Made by a program: the position numbers and the translations under genes. Of a stretch of DNA of 64,000 bases, positions 11,402 to 24,723 are shown in pieces (position 1 is the stretch's first letter; each line of letters begins with the position of its first letter). This DNA is from Mesodorylaimus sp. YZB2_4 (taxonomy: Eukaryota > Nematoda > Enoplea > Dorylaimida > Dorylaimidae): contig JASANH010000787.1 of the NCBI GenBank assembly GCA_030248295.1, forward strand, positions 1 through 64,000. Direction: 5' to 3'. The notes beneath the pieces were generated by a model that searched no databases, was not told the DNA's origin, and saw nothing but the letters and a program-made list of their open reading frames with translations.

Positions 11402-13191
11402 CTAAACGTCCGACTCGGATTTTGCTGGCATGCATGTAAGAATATGCCCACACGCCAGTGTCGGCATGGCGAAAACTGCTAAATTGGATCTGATTATTCT
11501 ATCCTAAAAATACACTAGTTTTACCAGTCTACCCTTACCCTTCTTGAAGTGATTACCTCCAAGCATATCCTAATAAATTCTTCTTTCTCAACGAACCCTT
11601 GCCTGCGTGGATCGAATTTCTAAAACGCATAGCACTTGTATTGTGACATACAAATTTTGCACACACTGCGAGCAAAGTACTACTTGCAAAAATAAAGTAG
11701 CTTCCATGCTGACTAAGCCCGAAGTAGAAGCACTTTTTCTGGACGAGCTCGTGGATGATGAAGATTCGGATGCTATTGAGAGTCGCGGCTCATCAGGTCT
11801 AGCCAAATACTCTCCAGCATTTAATTTCTGAATACTGCTCATAAATTTGCATAACTCGCTGAAGTCTATTACGTCATCTTGATCCAAATCACACAAATGA
11901 AATATCCAATCTAATTTTTCTTGATCAGTGCCTCGATTTATTGTTGAAAGCGATTTAATAAAATCCTAAATATAGATCACAACTAAGAAAATAATAAATT
12001 TTTGTTCTTCTTGCTTACAGAAAATGTAACACTTCCGTTGGCATTAATGTCAAATTTGTTGAAAAGAATGTGGGCGTAGCTCGACGAGTCTAAAAAAATT
12101 ATCAGGCATGGTCAAAACGTACTCAAGGTCAGAATCGAAAAGGTGGTGAAAATTTCACAATCTCGATTTTTGGTGCCTTATCACCTTTGTGCTCCCGTAA
12201 GACGTCTTTTTAAAAAAGTGTTTTCACTTGTGTGATTCTCTTGCGCCAAGAGTCTGAGAAGCCAAATCCAGACTCTGAAGCTCTCAGAAACGCTGTCGGC
12301 CAGTCGGCTTATGTCGCTGGAACAGCCTGAGAAAATAGCTAAACAACATGTGTGTGAACACACTACACAGCTTACCTCCGTTTGGAAAAGCAACAGCCAA
12401 GGCCTCGCACAGATGATCCGCTGTCATTCGACCCATCGGAAATGCCTGAACGTGTCAAAATATGCCGAGGCTGATAATCTAAGACTGACAGACTTACGTT
12501 TTTGAAAGAGCGATACAACAGCTTTAGCTCCCGGCGATCAAAATATGTTGTCGCTACTAATTCGTCCAAAGATGTTGGAGCAGTGTAGCGCAAATATGCA
12601 TCTTCCTTAGAGTCGACTAAAAAGATGAACGTTTTTTTACATTTTTGCTGCCTGATTTACAGTAGCTGGATTTATTGGTGCTGCAGAAACATCATGGGTT
12701 TTGGCCCCACTTCGTGTATCTCAGCTGCCTTTTGTGTGTACCCACCACCTGAAATTCAAAGTCAATCAGTTCACGTTGATTGACCGCTTGTTGGACCCGC
12801 CAGTGCTCTCTTCGAGGATCTCTTATTTCTGACAGTTGTTTAGGATTAAAAAAGCAAACAGTAGCACTTCAGTTATGTTAGGACTGGATCTTGAGAATGG
12901 TTATCTTAAAAGGATTCATCACAAAATTGTTTTAATCTTTTGATTAAGTGTGTGTGCGTACGTGTTTTGTCAAAACTGAATCCTAACCTACAAAAAATGT
13001 GTGCTTTCCCGAAATATCAAAAGTTGTCAAAACAATGTTCTTTATACATAGATTAGTTACGCTCAAAAAACTTAGATACCTTCCAAAACTGTGCTCAGTC
13101 TTTTCATAAACTTCAGCCGTTTATCTAAAGTCCCGATCGCTTTCGATTGAATACATGCGCTTCGACGTTTAAGCACAGCAATGAAAGCCAT
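11402..13191 (-). CDS. KChIP-like EF-hand calcium sensor, paralogue B
   Basis: Seven exons on the minus strand join in phase (transcript order): 13191-13080, 12616-12498, 12445-12376, 12089-12019, 11965-11684, 11619-11557, 11503-11402; 272 aa. Intron positions and phases match paralogues A and C. Landmarks are LLYRSFKN in EF1, a fully canonical EF2 loop (114-125, DINANGSVTFSD), an EF3 loop (150-161) with Asp in place of Gly at position 6, and a degenerate EF4 loop (221-232). After EF3 there is a Ser-rich insertion (about 185-207, with SSSSTSSSRKS) that makes this exon 282 nt against 213 nt in A and C. The C-terminal tail is diverged. The start at 13191 has good context (A at -3, G at +4); an in-frame ATG lies upstream at 13320. 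The N-terminus is basic and lacks a myristoylation motif. Likely an altered member of the Kv4 accessory family. Confidence 0.85.
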
Positions 13192-15350
13192 ATTCTGGGG
13201 CACCGAGGGGCAGGCACTAAAGCACTGGATACACCAAAATCGTCTACTGTCACACAGTATATACGTACCCTCACGAAGGGGTTTCGATGATTGCCGTTCT
13301 TCCATTATCTTCAAGCACACTATTGAAGAAATAGGAAGAATAGGTTATTGAAAATGCACCCTATACGGCCATTCTTCCCGCGACCACCCGCCGATCTCCG
13401 TTTCAATATGGCAGCTACTGGACGGCTAGCGGGTGGCTAGCTCTGATTTTCTCGCTCGCGAAGCCAGGCGAGTCGTAGAAATCAGGCGTCGATTCGCAAA
13501 GCCTTTCCTCTGTTGATATTATAAGAATGGGTGGTGAAAGAGGAGAAAAAGTGGTGAAGCAGAAATTTTATAATATGGCAACGAAACTAGGGTAACAGGC
13601 AGGGTAGGAAGCCATGAAAAAGTCATGCGTAAGAGAGTAATATGCTATCATTTCCGTCCATACACTCGTGTTTGCACAAGATACCTTTCATGCCACGCTC
13701 GCCATATTGACTTTGCGGTTCGATACACTGTCCGTAATAATGCTATGGACCAGATGGATAGTTGCTATGTTATCTGGGTGTTATTTCAATGATGGGAGTT
13801 ATTGCCCACAAGCTTAGGGTGATAAAATGTAGTTTTTTGACAGTGGGTGGAATCATGAGTGGCTGACCATGGATCGCCTGCTCTGATTACTTACTTACAG
13901 TAGATGGTCCAACTCTGCGAAGCGTCAACTTCCGACTAGAGGGTTTTTCGACTTTTTTGAAAACTGTGAGATAGAGTTTTAATTACTTTTGGTACTAGTG
14001 TACCAGACGCATGAATCGATGAAACTCCGAAATAATTGTGCAATGGATCATTTCACAGATCTCGAACAATGCAAAATTTGAATTTCCCACTGCAAGCTGC
14101 TTACATAGCAAACAGCTACAAAGCAGCAACAAATCCTGACCACTATTTGGAAATAAAACATGCAGTAAGCCATACAGTAAATCAGAATAACTGTTAGCAG
14201 AAAATTCCTCTCAACTAGCGCACAGGCTTTTTAAGTGGGGGACAGTTTGTCTATGTAAAATTATCATAGGCGGCTTGGAGCGGGAAATTCAAACTCTGCG
14301 TTATACGGTGCCTGTGAAATGGCCGCTCTGTCGTTAGGGCCCGTCGTCCACATCGTATTTTATACACAGTATAACACAGTGCTGCAGCAGTTTTTTGCTG
14401 TCTCGACAACCGGTTAATATAGACCGATCGTGATGAGTTTCGACATGCATACTCGTACTTGTGTCAAGTCCCCAACAGGAAAAAAGATAATTCACTTGTA
14501 GTTCCGCGGGAAGCAATTGAGTTATGCATACCACACTCACACATTCGTGTAGGTGTGTACAATAGCTACTTCAGCCCCCCCTAACACACACACATGCATA
14601 TGCGTCAGGTCTCTTCAACAGTTCTTCTCATGTTACATCCCATCCCGCTCTTTATCATGCATAGCACGGGTCACTTGAACTTAACCCCTAAACTCAAACA
14701 TCAGCTTTCTTTTATGAGCAATCTCTTGACAAAGTTTAGAGTCAACAGAGTTCTTTGAAACTGAAGATAACTCATTTTCTCTCCTTAAGTACGTTTTCCG
14801 TTTTAAAAGCATCGATATACTTGCTAGTCTAGCTAAGCGAGCGCAAGCAGTAGTGCCAACCTACATGAGAAAATGTGCAAACAGCTGCTAGCCTTGAAGC
14901 AAATCGCTAAAAACCAGCTTTCTTGTGTTTCGTAAAAGAGAAAGCGATGTTATTGCTTGCTTGTAGCTGGCGAAATTGAGGTATTGCGAGTCGCTTGAGC
15001 CGTAATAAAAGAGTTGCCGAAGGGGAAATGTCGAGGCCATCGTTGTCTGGTCAAGGTAAGACTTTTACGGGCTTTGAAGGATATGCAGTCGACTCCGGAT
15101 AATTGCACCTCGGATAACTGAAAAGTCATGATAATTTGCAAAAGCCCTCATTCCCCAGCTCTTCGGGCTATTTGTGTTGCATGATAATTGTAACTTAGGA
15201 TATATCCAACTGTTTCCGGCGTTTATATCCAACCCGAGCAATTATTATTCGAGGTCGACAGTATCTTGAAAGTTTACAAAGCTACCAGCCTAAATAGTGG
15301 TTTAAGTCAACCTGAAGACAAAGCTGACTAGGATCCTCAATATCGAAACA
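13192..15350. other. Intergenic between KChIP B and wolframin
   Basis: Head-to-head space of 2.2 kb that should contain both promoters. No recognisable gene, and no convincing TATA box was placed. Confidence 0.4.
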
Positions 15351-18300
15351 ATGATTTCAGATCAGGACAAAAATGAGTCAACAGGCCATGAACAAGAAGA
15401 ACAGACAGAAGTGTCATCTGGTCTTAGAAGATTGCACAGAGCTTTATCTATTTCTTCACGGCGCTCTCAATCAACCTACGAAGAAGCGCTCGGTCGTGTG
15501 CTCAACGAAGTCAAGGAAAATGAAGATGCCACGCAGGAAGGTAAAATCTTTCATCCAAAACTACTAGAAGTAATGAGACAGCTGAGGTTGCACGAAAATT
15601 CCAGAGGCATAGGCAGCAGGATCTCGCGTATGGGACCACGTTGGAAGGTCAACATAGGTGGGAGTTTAAATAAAGGCAGTGCTATCCCTATGAACATGCC
15701 TAATCCCACTTGTGCTAGCGGTAAGCTCGTATAATAGGCGTGGATACCTTATCTGTACTTATCAGAGCCAGGGTCAGAGAGCTGGACCGCCTCTTCTGGC
15801 ACAGCCAGACACGATGTCGAGTGCATGGTTCAGTTTGCAGGCATTGGGCGGTTCCTGGTCTGACTTGCACCCTAGGCAATTCGAGTCCCGGACCACCTGA
15901 ACCTCCTTGATGTCCGAAACGGGCGGCTGCTCTCCAGATTGTGAGTCCAAACGGCCCTTGGGTATGGTCGGGAGGTATGCTACACACGAGGTGTCGCGGA
16001 CTGCGTGGCTCATCACTGTGTCTTAGGCTTGTCCTAGGGTGATAAGGGTTTCTGGAAGCACATGATGAGTCTAGGGGATGCTATAGGCCACCAGGAAACT
16101 GATCACACCACATCGACTTTGTGCTTACCGATGGTGCACGAGTAAGGTCGAAATCGGCGGCGCGGTCCATCGAATCGGTGAGCCATCGTTGAATCGTGCG
16201 AGATATTTTACTGGTCGGGCTGAAAAGAACCAACACACTGGCTAACACAACAAAACGCGGCCCTTATATACGTGCCCTAAGTTGCTAGCCTGTAGCATTT
16301 GCATAACTCCAAAAATACTAGAAAACCTGACAGAAAATAAACATGATCGCCATCAAGGCCTGTCAAGGTAGAAAAATGAAATATCATGCAAACTATTCAG
16401 CAGGTATATTACGTGTCTATGCTAATACGTATCTCTGCCTAGAAAAATGGTATGCAAACAGGCACGGCGCGTGACTCAAAATCGACCCTCTCAAGTCAGG
16501 GGGTCAACATCACTCCTAGGATAGGCCGAGGAACTCACTTAGCTTCTGTTGCAATTTGTGCCCTTTGTCCGAATGACCACTTGAATTCATGTCTGTTATT
16601 TTTGGGGTGAGACGCCAGAAACTGTGGACGTCTAAAGTGAACTAGAGGTCATAGGTTCCTTTCTTCCAGATTTGTTGCATAAACTTATGAAAAGCGACAA
16701 AGAAGAGCACAATGAAACATCGAAAGCACGTAATATTCTTCGTGTCTGGGCCTCAAATCTCGCCGATCCCAAACTGAACCGTCAAAACGCGTTCTCTCGC
16801 AAACGCCAACCGCCAGCCGCTGTTGCCGAGCCTCCAGTCGAAAAGACGATCAGATCCAAATCGGTCATCGGCGATAAAATACCCGACGTCCTGATTTCGA
16901 GCCCTGATCAGAACGTCGATGAATCGACCAGTGATAGACCCCGTGGGGAAGGGGATGACGACGTGTTTAAGCAACGTACGAATGAAGTGGCTGAGAACAT
17001 TGGGAGCAAAGAAGATAGCAGCGAGAGTGGTGACGGTCGGGAATCAGATGCTGACGGTGAGTCTTACCAAAAGTTGGAAGCCGTGGCAAAGGCGTTGGCT
17101 GAAAGTGGCCGAAGCGGACTGGAGACTCTGCGGGGCGCTTTGGAACATGAAAATGTAAGTAGGTGCACTGATGCACTATCAGAATAGTAGTCATATTTCA
17201 TTAAAAATCCTCCCTTTTCTTCATCTGACCCACGTATGCATAATATGATAGACAGAGGAGATAGCACTTTTGGCCCGAAGGTCAAAATAGTTCTTTATCA
17301 CACAGAATTTGTATGCACTTATCAGCGCAGTAGACCAGTACCCGTCCTCCCCCAAATACATCTCACTTCTGCATTCAAATTAAAATTACTCCCCACTCAC
17401 CAAGTACAGTTCAAAAGTTCGCGCAGTAGCGAACGATTTCGATCGATGTCTTCTCCATAAGCAGCTGAAATTTTGGTGGAATCCTTTAGGAGGGTCACTA
17501 GAAAATGGCTCGCTCCGCTCGCAATTTTCTAGTTGCTCGCTTTGCACGCAGAAGCTTCTAATCAGTGGTGGCTAACATATTTGTATGTGCGTCACTGTAC
17601 GTGCAGAAAGGAGTGTGTCTTCAAAGAAGCTCAACAAAATCGTACAGGAAAGCAAGCGAAGTATCGAAAATATAACTGTAAAAGTAACTCATAAGCAGAT
17701 CGCACATATTGGGCCCGTTCAGAAAGGGCGTCCACCCTACCCAAAAGGGCGATGGCCTGGCGAAAGTGGACGGCCCTTTTTTAAAAATTGTAAAAAAGAT
17801 AACAGGAAAAATGTCAACATTATCGATATTGGATATAATATATAGGATTTTTATAATTTATTTAACGACTATCATGCACAAGCGATGATCCAAAACCACC
17901 TCGTCTGGTGACTCAGATAGAAATAATATAGTGTCTCAAAGCACTCTTTATCTTTTGGCTTCTCCTTGTTCTAGTGTTCTATAGCAAATTGCGAGCGGAC
18001 AGACCCATGCAGGTAGAGTGCAGAGGAAACTCTAATAGGTACCGGCACCTATCTATACACAGTCACAATAATACGCCATTTACAATCGGGCGCAAACACA
18101 AAACGCAATGACTGCACACTGCAGGGATAGAGCAATGAATACTCAAACACCCTCCTAACCGACCGCGCCCCCTAGCGGTAACTTATTTTATCGATTATCT
18201 ATCGACCCAATCGAAAATCGAATATGAGATCTATACCAGTCTTGAAGTGTTCGAAATTCTCTACAATTTTCGTACCGAGGTCGAGGGTGGTCATCGCTAA

Positions 18301-20736
18301 AAATTTCGACGAAATTGGCAAAAAAATTTTCCCACGTTGAAGAAATTATCGATTATCTAACGATCGCATTAAAAATTCAACAGAAAATTGATACGATCTT
18401 ATAGAGCTCGAAATTCTCCACAAACTTTTTCCTGACCACAATGGGCCTTACGACTGAAAATTTCGAGATAATCCACTTGGAACGTTTTGCTGTGTTGAAG
18501 AAGTTTGGACGTTGGGACGTTCAGTATTATAGTTAGTCTGCTAGACTATTCCAGTGATTACTAGAATCCATCACGAAGTTCTACTCGTTGGTACCTACTA
18601 GGCAAATCCCTCCGATGTAGAATGCACTGCCGCACTGTACGCATCAGGCCATTGTATGTGTAACTACTGTATCAGAGCTCTGTTTGAAACGGAAAGTGTA
18701 ACATTGGGAACAGTTGCAATTGTATGTCACGAACAGGGTGACTAGGAAACGGAGATTTACCAGGAAGAGGAAAATGCATTGCTGCCATCAACATGTGATG
18801 AGTTATGCACAGTCACATAACATAACCATGTCATTTGTAGCTGCAAACAGGAGTCGATCGCCTGATCACCCACATTTTACATACATTTCAAGATCAATGG
18901 AGTCAACTATTTGAATTTCTTGTCCCATGGCAACAAATGCAAGCTATGCTGCTAATTTGTTGTCTTCAATTAATCAACCTCCATCAACTTTTTAAACTCC
19001 TCCCCATCGTCTCCTGTTACTTGTCCTTTTTCGCAATGATTTATTGCACATTGAAAATGTATCACTCTCGATATTGGATGAAACAAGCCAAAGTATGGCG
19101 CAGATTATTGAACGTTTTCAAGTTCAGTCAACATTCGATTAAAGGGCACAAAGATGGAAATATGTCCCCAAGATTATCGATTGCTAATGAAGCCGATCGA
19201 ATCACAAATAATCAAACGAAAGAACCATTTGGAAATTTTTTCCTAGCTTTAGCAGCCTTTGTATTTTCTTTCGCCTTAACTGATCGACGTATGGTGCCTA
19301 ACTTATTCCCAGTTTGCGCCTTGAGTTTATTCTTCTCATTCACCTGCCTTCTGACCCTGACTGACAGAAAGTTTGATCCATGGATAAAAAGTGCCCTTGT
19401 TTTGGATTTATTTTCGTCTTTGCCATATATTTTGGAAAAATATTTTCATCGACATTTGTTTGCTTTATTTGATAATTTTATTACGTTTCGAGTCGGGTCA
19501 TTAAAATTTGGATTAGGGGTATCTTCTTTGGCATTAGCTTCCGTGCTTTTTTTATACCTGTACATGATATATATATCACAAAATAGATGCGATCTTCGAC
19601 AAGTCCTCGTTTCACATTTAGTATGCTTCGCTTGGTGGCATTGTGGTTTAGAATTATTCTTAACCTCGAATTCACGATTCGAATGGCGTCATGCAATTTT
19701 GACAGCAGTTATAATTTGGTTAATATTATTCCCGACATGGACTGCTGGTGCCGCGTGTTTAGTGGTGGCTATGATTCAAGTTAAAGATTTCTTTAGCGCC
19801 ATAAATATCCTAAAATCGGTTTCTATTGGCTTAATAATTTGTTTACCATACGCCTATAAACGATGGATGAAATATATGGAAGATCGAGGTGAAGATTGGA
19901 CAACTTCGCCACTATTAGTATGGTGGCAAGAAAGACAAAGAAAAGTTATTGTCGTTTATATAATTTTGGTTTTGGTATCGGGTTTAATTTTATATGGAGG
20001 ACGTGAATCACCAGATGTCCTTAAAAGGACAACGAGTAATTTGACGTGGTCAGAATTTTATCAGCACTGTTCAGAAGATGATTTGGAAAAATCTTCTTAT
20101 CAACATGGGAATCTACTTCTTCAGCAGATCGCTTGTAGCGAATTCGGCAGCACTGTAATCGAATGGACTGGTGTAGTCGAAAGTATAAAAATTATAAATA
20201 TTGAAAATTTTCTAGAGTCAATATTTTATTACCTACCAGATGCCCTAGCACAAAAGTTTCGATGCCTGTATGGTCAGAAGGCGCAAGCGTTTAATGGAAC
20301 CACGTCGACCAAGAAGAGGTGTACTGTGGCGCAATATAATGTGTACACGTTCGAGATCGAAGTTCATGGACCTTGGATAGGTGATGAGGGACATAAAATC
20401 GGTGCAGATTCAATTGTGGCCGCGAATGATATTGGCCCTGGTGTAGCCCTTCTAGAAGCTACGGATGTTTTCGAGTCGATTGCATTAGATTTACAAAAAG
20501 GTGACATAATTAATTTTACAGCTATTTTGGACGATGATATATTGAACTATCCACCACGACTCGACCTGCTACAAATCGAATGCATGAAATGCCCCGGTGT
20601 ATTTGCTAATAAGCGAGCGGCCAGAGTTGTTTCAGAAGCATTTTACAGCGAGGATCACTGGTTTTGGACTAAGATATATAATGCTTGCAGATTTGTGTTC
20701 AATTTTGCATGCTCACCTTTATTACTCATTGATTAG
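15351..20736 (+). CDS. WFS1: Wolframin, ER membrane glycoprotein
   Basis: Wolframin resides in the ER membrane and acts in ER calcium and protein homeostasis. Best in-phase model: 15351-15720, 16670-17056, 17607-17683 and 18841-20736; 909 aa, against 890 in human. The soluble N-terminal half is Ser/Glu-rich with weak Sel1-like helices. Exon 3 (KKLNKIVQES) resembles the segment just before the membrane domain. The last exon (from residue 279) carries about nine hydrophobic helices, starting with MLLICCLQLINLH and LSFFAMIYCTLKM, then the Cys-rich luminal domain with WTG, RCLYG, a YTFEIEV strand, CMKC, and a final hydrophobic FVFNFACSPLLL. The join after exon 2 is uncertain: the open frame runs on past the GTGAGT at 17057 to a second donor at 17155, and that 98-nt extension (ALAESGRSGLETLRGAL) looks coding but does not join exon 3 in phase. 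Confidence 0.9.
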
Positions 20737-21832
20737 ATGTGCCTGTTTTAACGCTTATTGGCATTCGGCTCGTTTTATCATCCCATAATTATTGTAAATT
20801 TCATATTACGTGTTCTATGTTATATCTATCTGCAATACAGAATATAAAATACATACATACGAGCATATGATGAGCCGGGCCTCTCCCTGAGACAAGGGCG
20901 ACTTGACGCTTCGAAAATGATGATGATGACGATATGAGTTTATGATAATTTGCGCATTAGCTCTGGGTGATATTTCAGCAAATCTTAAAGATATAGTAAA
21001 TTTATTAATGATTATGTGCATGTTACATATGTAGCATGATTAGATATAATTATATATCTATATATTAATTTTGATATACTGTCCATATACATGCATACTT
21101 GCACGCGCGGTGTACAGATAAATAAATATATACAGTATATATATACACATATGAATGTATATATGTATGTTTTAAAAAAAACATATATATATATATATAT
21201 ATATACAGTATATATATGCTACTTCTTGAACATACGCTATGTATGCGTAAACATAGCGCTGTGATAGCGCCTCTCATCTGCGCAATGCGCGCGGGGTCTG
21301 CCTTTCACGCTGGGTGCGCACTTTCACGGAAGGATTCGACTCTTCCTGTTGAGTAAAAAATGGTTGTCAAATATGTGCTCCTTAGTCCCCGAGTGCGATG
21401 TATGGTGCTTGGCTATCGATAAAGTATGACATGACATGCGCAGTTATGACAGGGTGCATAATAACATCGGTAACATGCGAAAAATGATGCTACTGGAAAT
21501 GACATAATTCACATATTTACTGATGTATTATTTATATACAAGTAACAGAAGTTCACGAGTGATATCTTACCAGACAGTGCGCTGTTTTAGTACAGCTTAT
21601 ACTGTGAACTCTCTCAAGTCCGGATTCAGTGGCATGTACCAAACACTACCACAAGTGAGTATTTTCCTCCTCATGGTGAGTGAGACGAGTGACAGTAAAT
21701 CACCACTCAAGCGTTTTACATAGTAAAAATATCGCGTTCGCCCTCATTAAAACTTGTGATATAATCACAGAAATACAACCTCCAGAGCGGAAATCTTAAT
21801 TTTTTTCAATTTTCTTTGAGCGAGTTGGAAGT
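20737..21832. other. Intergenic between convergent wolframin and calexcitin genes
   Basis: Contains a (TA)n microsatellite near 21182-21218 and a SINE copy at about 21286-21443. No gene is seen. Confidence 0.5.
21286..21443 (+). mobile_element. tRNA-derived SINE, family 2
   Basis: A B-box-like gattcgactc is followed about 70 nt later by the family 3' end ggtgcttggctat plus aaagtatgacatgacatg. The same tail follows a better B box at 48364 and recurs inverted near 42598. Confidence 0.7.
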
Positions 21833-23562
21833 TCAGTTCTCTTGATCCACAGGTATTTTGAACTCAAACGGTTTCAATTTCGCGCATTCAGGGAAAGTGC
21901 CCAATACGAACATGCCTGGTCCATAGTAGGATTTGCCGAAAAGGAAATTCGAGAAGCACATGTCGAATACATCCAAGGACAGCTTGTAATCACCGTTCTA
22001 AAAATTATAGTCATATAACCTGGACTATATTGAAAAAAATACAGTATACCCCAGTCATCTGCGACCACGCATGTTCAACAACAACTTTCGCCCGTTTATC
22101 GTCCAACAGCATAAAATTTGTATAAAATTCGAAAAGACGTTGTTTGGTGACGTGCTGGTCGTCTAAGAAGAAGAACATTTTTCAAACAGAGCAGTGCGAT
22201 GCTGAAGATTCCTGTATACACACACCTCCTTTATCCATGAAGGTGAATAAAATGTAAGGCAAAACATGAACCCACGACGGCAAATGATCCAAGGCTAATG
22301 AGTGCCGCATAAGATGATCCCACATTTTCAACCAATCGGTAAGTGTTATGCTGGCTAGAAAGACAGCAGTATCGCAAAGGTACGTGCGGATAAAATCACA
22401 GTTCGACCGCAGTCATCGAGGGACCCTCTCTAGGCAGCAAGACCTGCTATTATTTTGCCTACATTCAAATTAAACTACGCGTATAACCGAGTAGGAGCAG
22501 GCACATATGCCTAGTGATATAAACACCTGCAGTGTATCTCCTCTGGGCGCACCTGTTCCTCTGGGATGTACCTGCTCTAACATTTAATAATCACAGAAGC
22601 AAGTAACATGATGTTACAGTATACGATATACTTGCTCCGAACTGAAGCTTTGTTAATCGTAAACGAATGTACTCTAAAGAAAACTTCCTATGATTTTTAT
22701 GCACTTTGGCATGGAGATAATGCAAATTCTGACCAATAGCTCATAAATGACTGGCCTGTAAGTTAGGAGAACGAAGCGAAAATGTAATTGCATTTTTCAT
22801 GCCACTGTTACGCAATTTATAGCACTGTACAATGAGCCCACTCCTACGCAGGGTTTCAAAAATGAACTCTCAAGTCTAACAAAGAAACTTACTTTTCCTC
22901 TGCTCATCCAAAATCGCGTCCTGATTGATTTCCATCAACAGGCACGCATATAAATCACGATGATATTCCAAAATTTTCAACGCCCTTGCATCGTCCTTAG
23001 GCCAACCAGCAAAGTTCATGATTTTCTGAAGATTTCTCGCATGCGCGCACATGTCCAAAATAGTTTACAGCTAAAAGACCTTACCTCGTTCAAGGATTCA
23101 AGATCTTTTTCCGTAAATATGCCATCTTCATCCACATCTATGAAACAAAATGCCTGGTCCTGGGTAACGACAGACAGAAGAAACAAAAAACTAAGTTTTC
23201 CATTCTCCGACTTCAGTTATACGGTTTCCAAAGCTGCAATAACACTTTGGCCTGTCGCTAACATGCCACATGGCCAGGTTGCTGACCGATACAGCAGAGG
23301 AGACTCAAAAGCCTGCGTCAGGTATGGGCGTTGTATAGCTAGCCGTGTGGTGATATGGCATATACCTCAACTTACCAAAATATTTCTCAAATAATGCTGT
23401 GAATTTATCCACTTGAAACGCTGTTAAATTTTTAGGCACAAATGGTGCTTCCATTGGTTTCTCTTCGTCCTGCTTTTGCATTTCAGCCATGAACGATATC
23501 CGCCTTTCAGCATGCGACAATATCTTCGCATCGATTGGTTGACTCTGAGCCACCTCACTCAT
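21833..23562 (-). CDS. Calexcitin / sarcoplasmic calcium-binding-like EF-hand protein
   Basis: Six exons in phase (transcript order): 23562-23376, 23137-23085, 23025-22893, 22354-22226, 22162-22050 and 21997-21833; 259 aa, longer than the usual 190 because of a charged N-terminal extension of about 45 residues. The calexcitin pattern is visible: LTAFQVDKFTALFEKYF, EF1 loop 63-74 (DVDEDGIFTEKD), WLKMWDHLM, LPSWV-LPYILFTFMD followed by the EF3 region (165-176, poor loop), and a C-terminal LSLDVFDMCFSNFLFG helix like that closing sarcoplasmic calcium-binding proteins. Only EF1 has a canonical loop. Expected to be a cytosolic calcium sensor or buffer of muscle or neurons. A copy of part of exon 3 lies upstream at 24421-24505. 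The ATG at 23562 is the first in frame. Confidence 0.85.
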
Positions 23563-24723
23563 TTTTATTGGTATTTTAATCGACAATAGTTAATCGAAAT
23601 AAACTGCTTGAAAATATCCTACAAAGGTAAATACTCACAAACAGAACAGTTGCAGATTAGTAGCAAAACCATAGCTATGAGCTAAAATGCATCCCGCATG
23701 AGAGGCGACACCAGCTTGTTGTGCACCTATGCGCATGCACATAACAAGCTTCCACTGCGCCCTCTGTTATTTTCAGCCATTCAAACGCGTCAACAAACTT
23801 CTCAGTATTTTCCATTCCATTGTCGTGCACTGCCAAAATGTGCCAGGAAATTTCCAGTACGTGTGCCACGAATCACACACGCCAAAACCACGTGGCCTAC
23901 TTGCTTGCACTTACGACTAGGTAGACATGGCAAGTGCTCAAATTCGCGCTGATGTTGTCTTTATGACAAGGTGACGCACATAATCAACGCAAACCTGCGC
24001 CGCAGATCAGCACAGCACGGACAGGTAGGTTGCCGAACTGGCAATGTCGCATTTTGCGAAAACCTACGAGATTTAGTACGGGCGTTTAAGCATAAATACA
24101 CTGTGCTGAAGATGAAATAGGGCTAAAAACTAAGCTAATGTTTACCTCCTTGCACAGGAATTGCACGGACGAGAAGTTCGAAAATCGTATGAAAGAAAAA
24201 ATTTGTTGAAGTAAAAGCTTACCATTTTGAATTTCGCGCGCTCAAATGATGCAGGTGGCCTGTGCAGTTGCAACAAGCAACAGTCACGATGAGATACGCC
24301 ACTTTCAAAGAGTCAGCAGAAAATCAAGTTCCATAGAACTTCAGGGCCAGAAGTCAAAATTTCTGCTATAGCAGCGGTTTTGTTCTTTCTGCCCATTTCT
24401 TTCACCACGATGTAGACCTGAAAATTTTTAACGCCTTTGCGTCGTCCTTAGGCCAACCAGCGAAGTCCATGATTTTCTAAAGATTTCTCGCATGTACGCG
24501 CATGTTCCCCTGGGTGCTACTGCCTGTACAGCTCCGCTCGCGACAACGACTTCTGCAGCGATAGAAGAAGCACTTTACGCTGCTTTGCACACCTTACACT
24601 TTCTCCCAGGGTCCCGCGATTTCTAGTCCGCGCGCACTACGGTTGTTTTTCCGCCTCTTCCACCGCTTCTAGAGTAGCCGTTTCGTAGAATTAGCTCTAT
24701 TCTGCCCGATTTTCGAGTAAACA
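23563..24723. other. Divergent intergenic region: calexcitin-like / phosphotransferase
   Basis: The 1.16-kb head-to-head space holds both promoters and the exon-3 fragment at 24421-24505. No other coding signal. Confidence 0.5.
24421..24505 (-). pseudogene. Duplicated fragment of calexcitin-like exon 3
   Basis: About 85 nt are nearly identical to 22970-23053, covering the 3' part of the intron, the acceptor (ctttag) and the first 19 or so codons of exon 3 (KIMDFAGWPKDDAKALKI). Similarity then stops with no donor. It is in the same orientation as its parent and is a partial, recent local duplication, not a gene. Confidence 0.85.
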
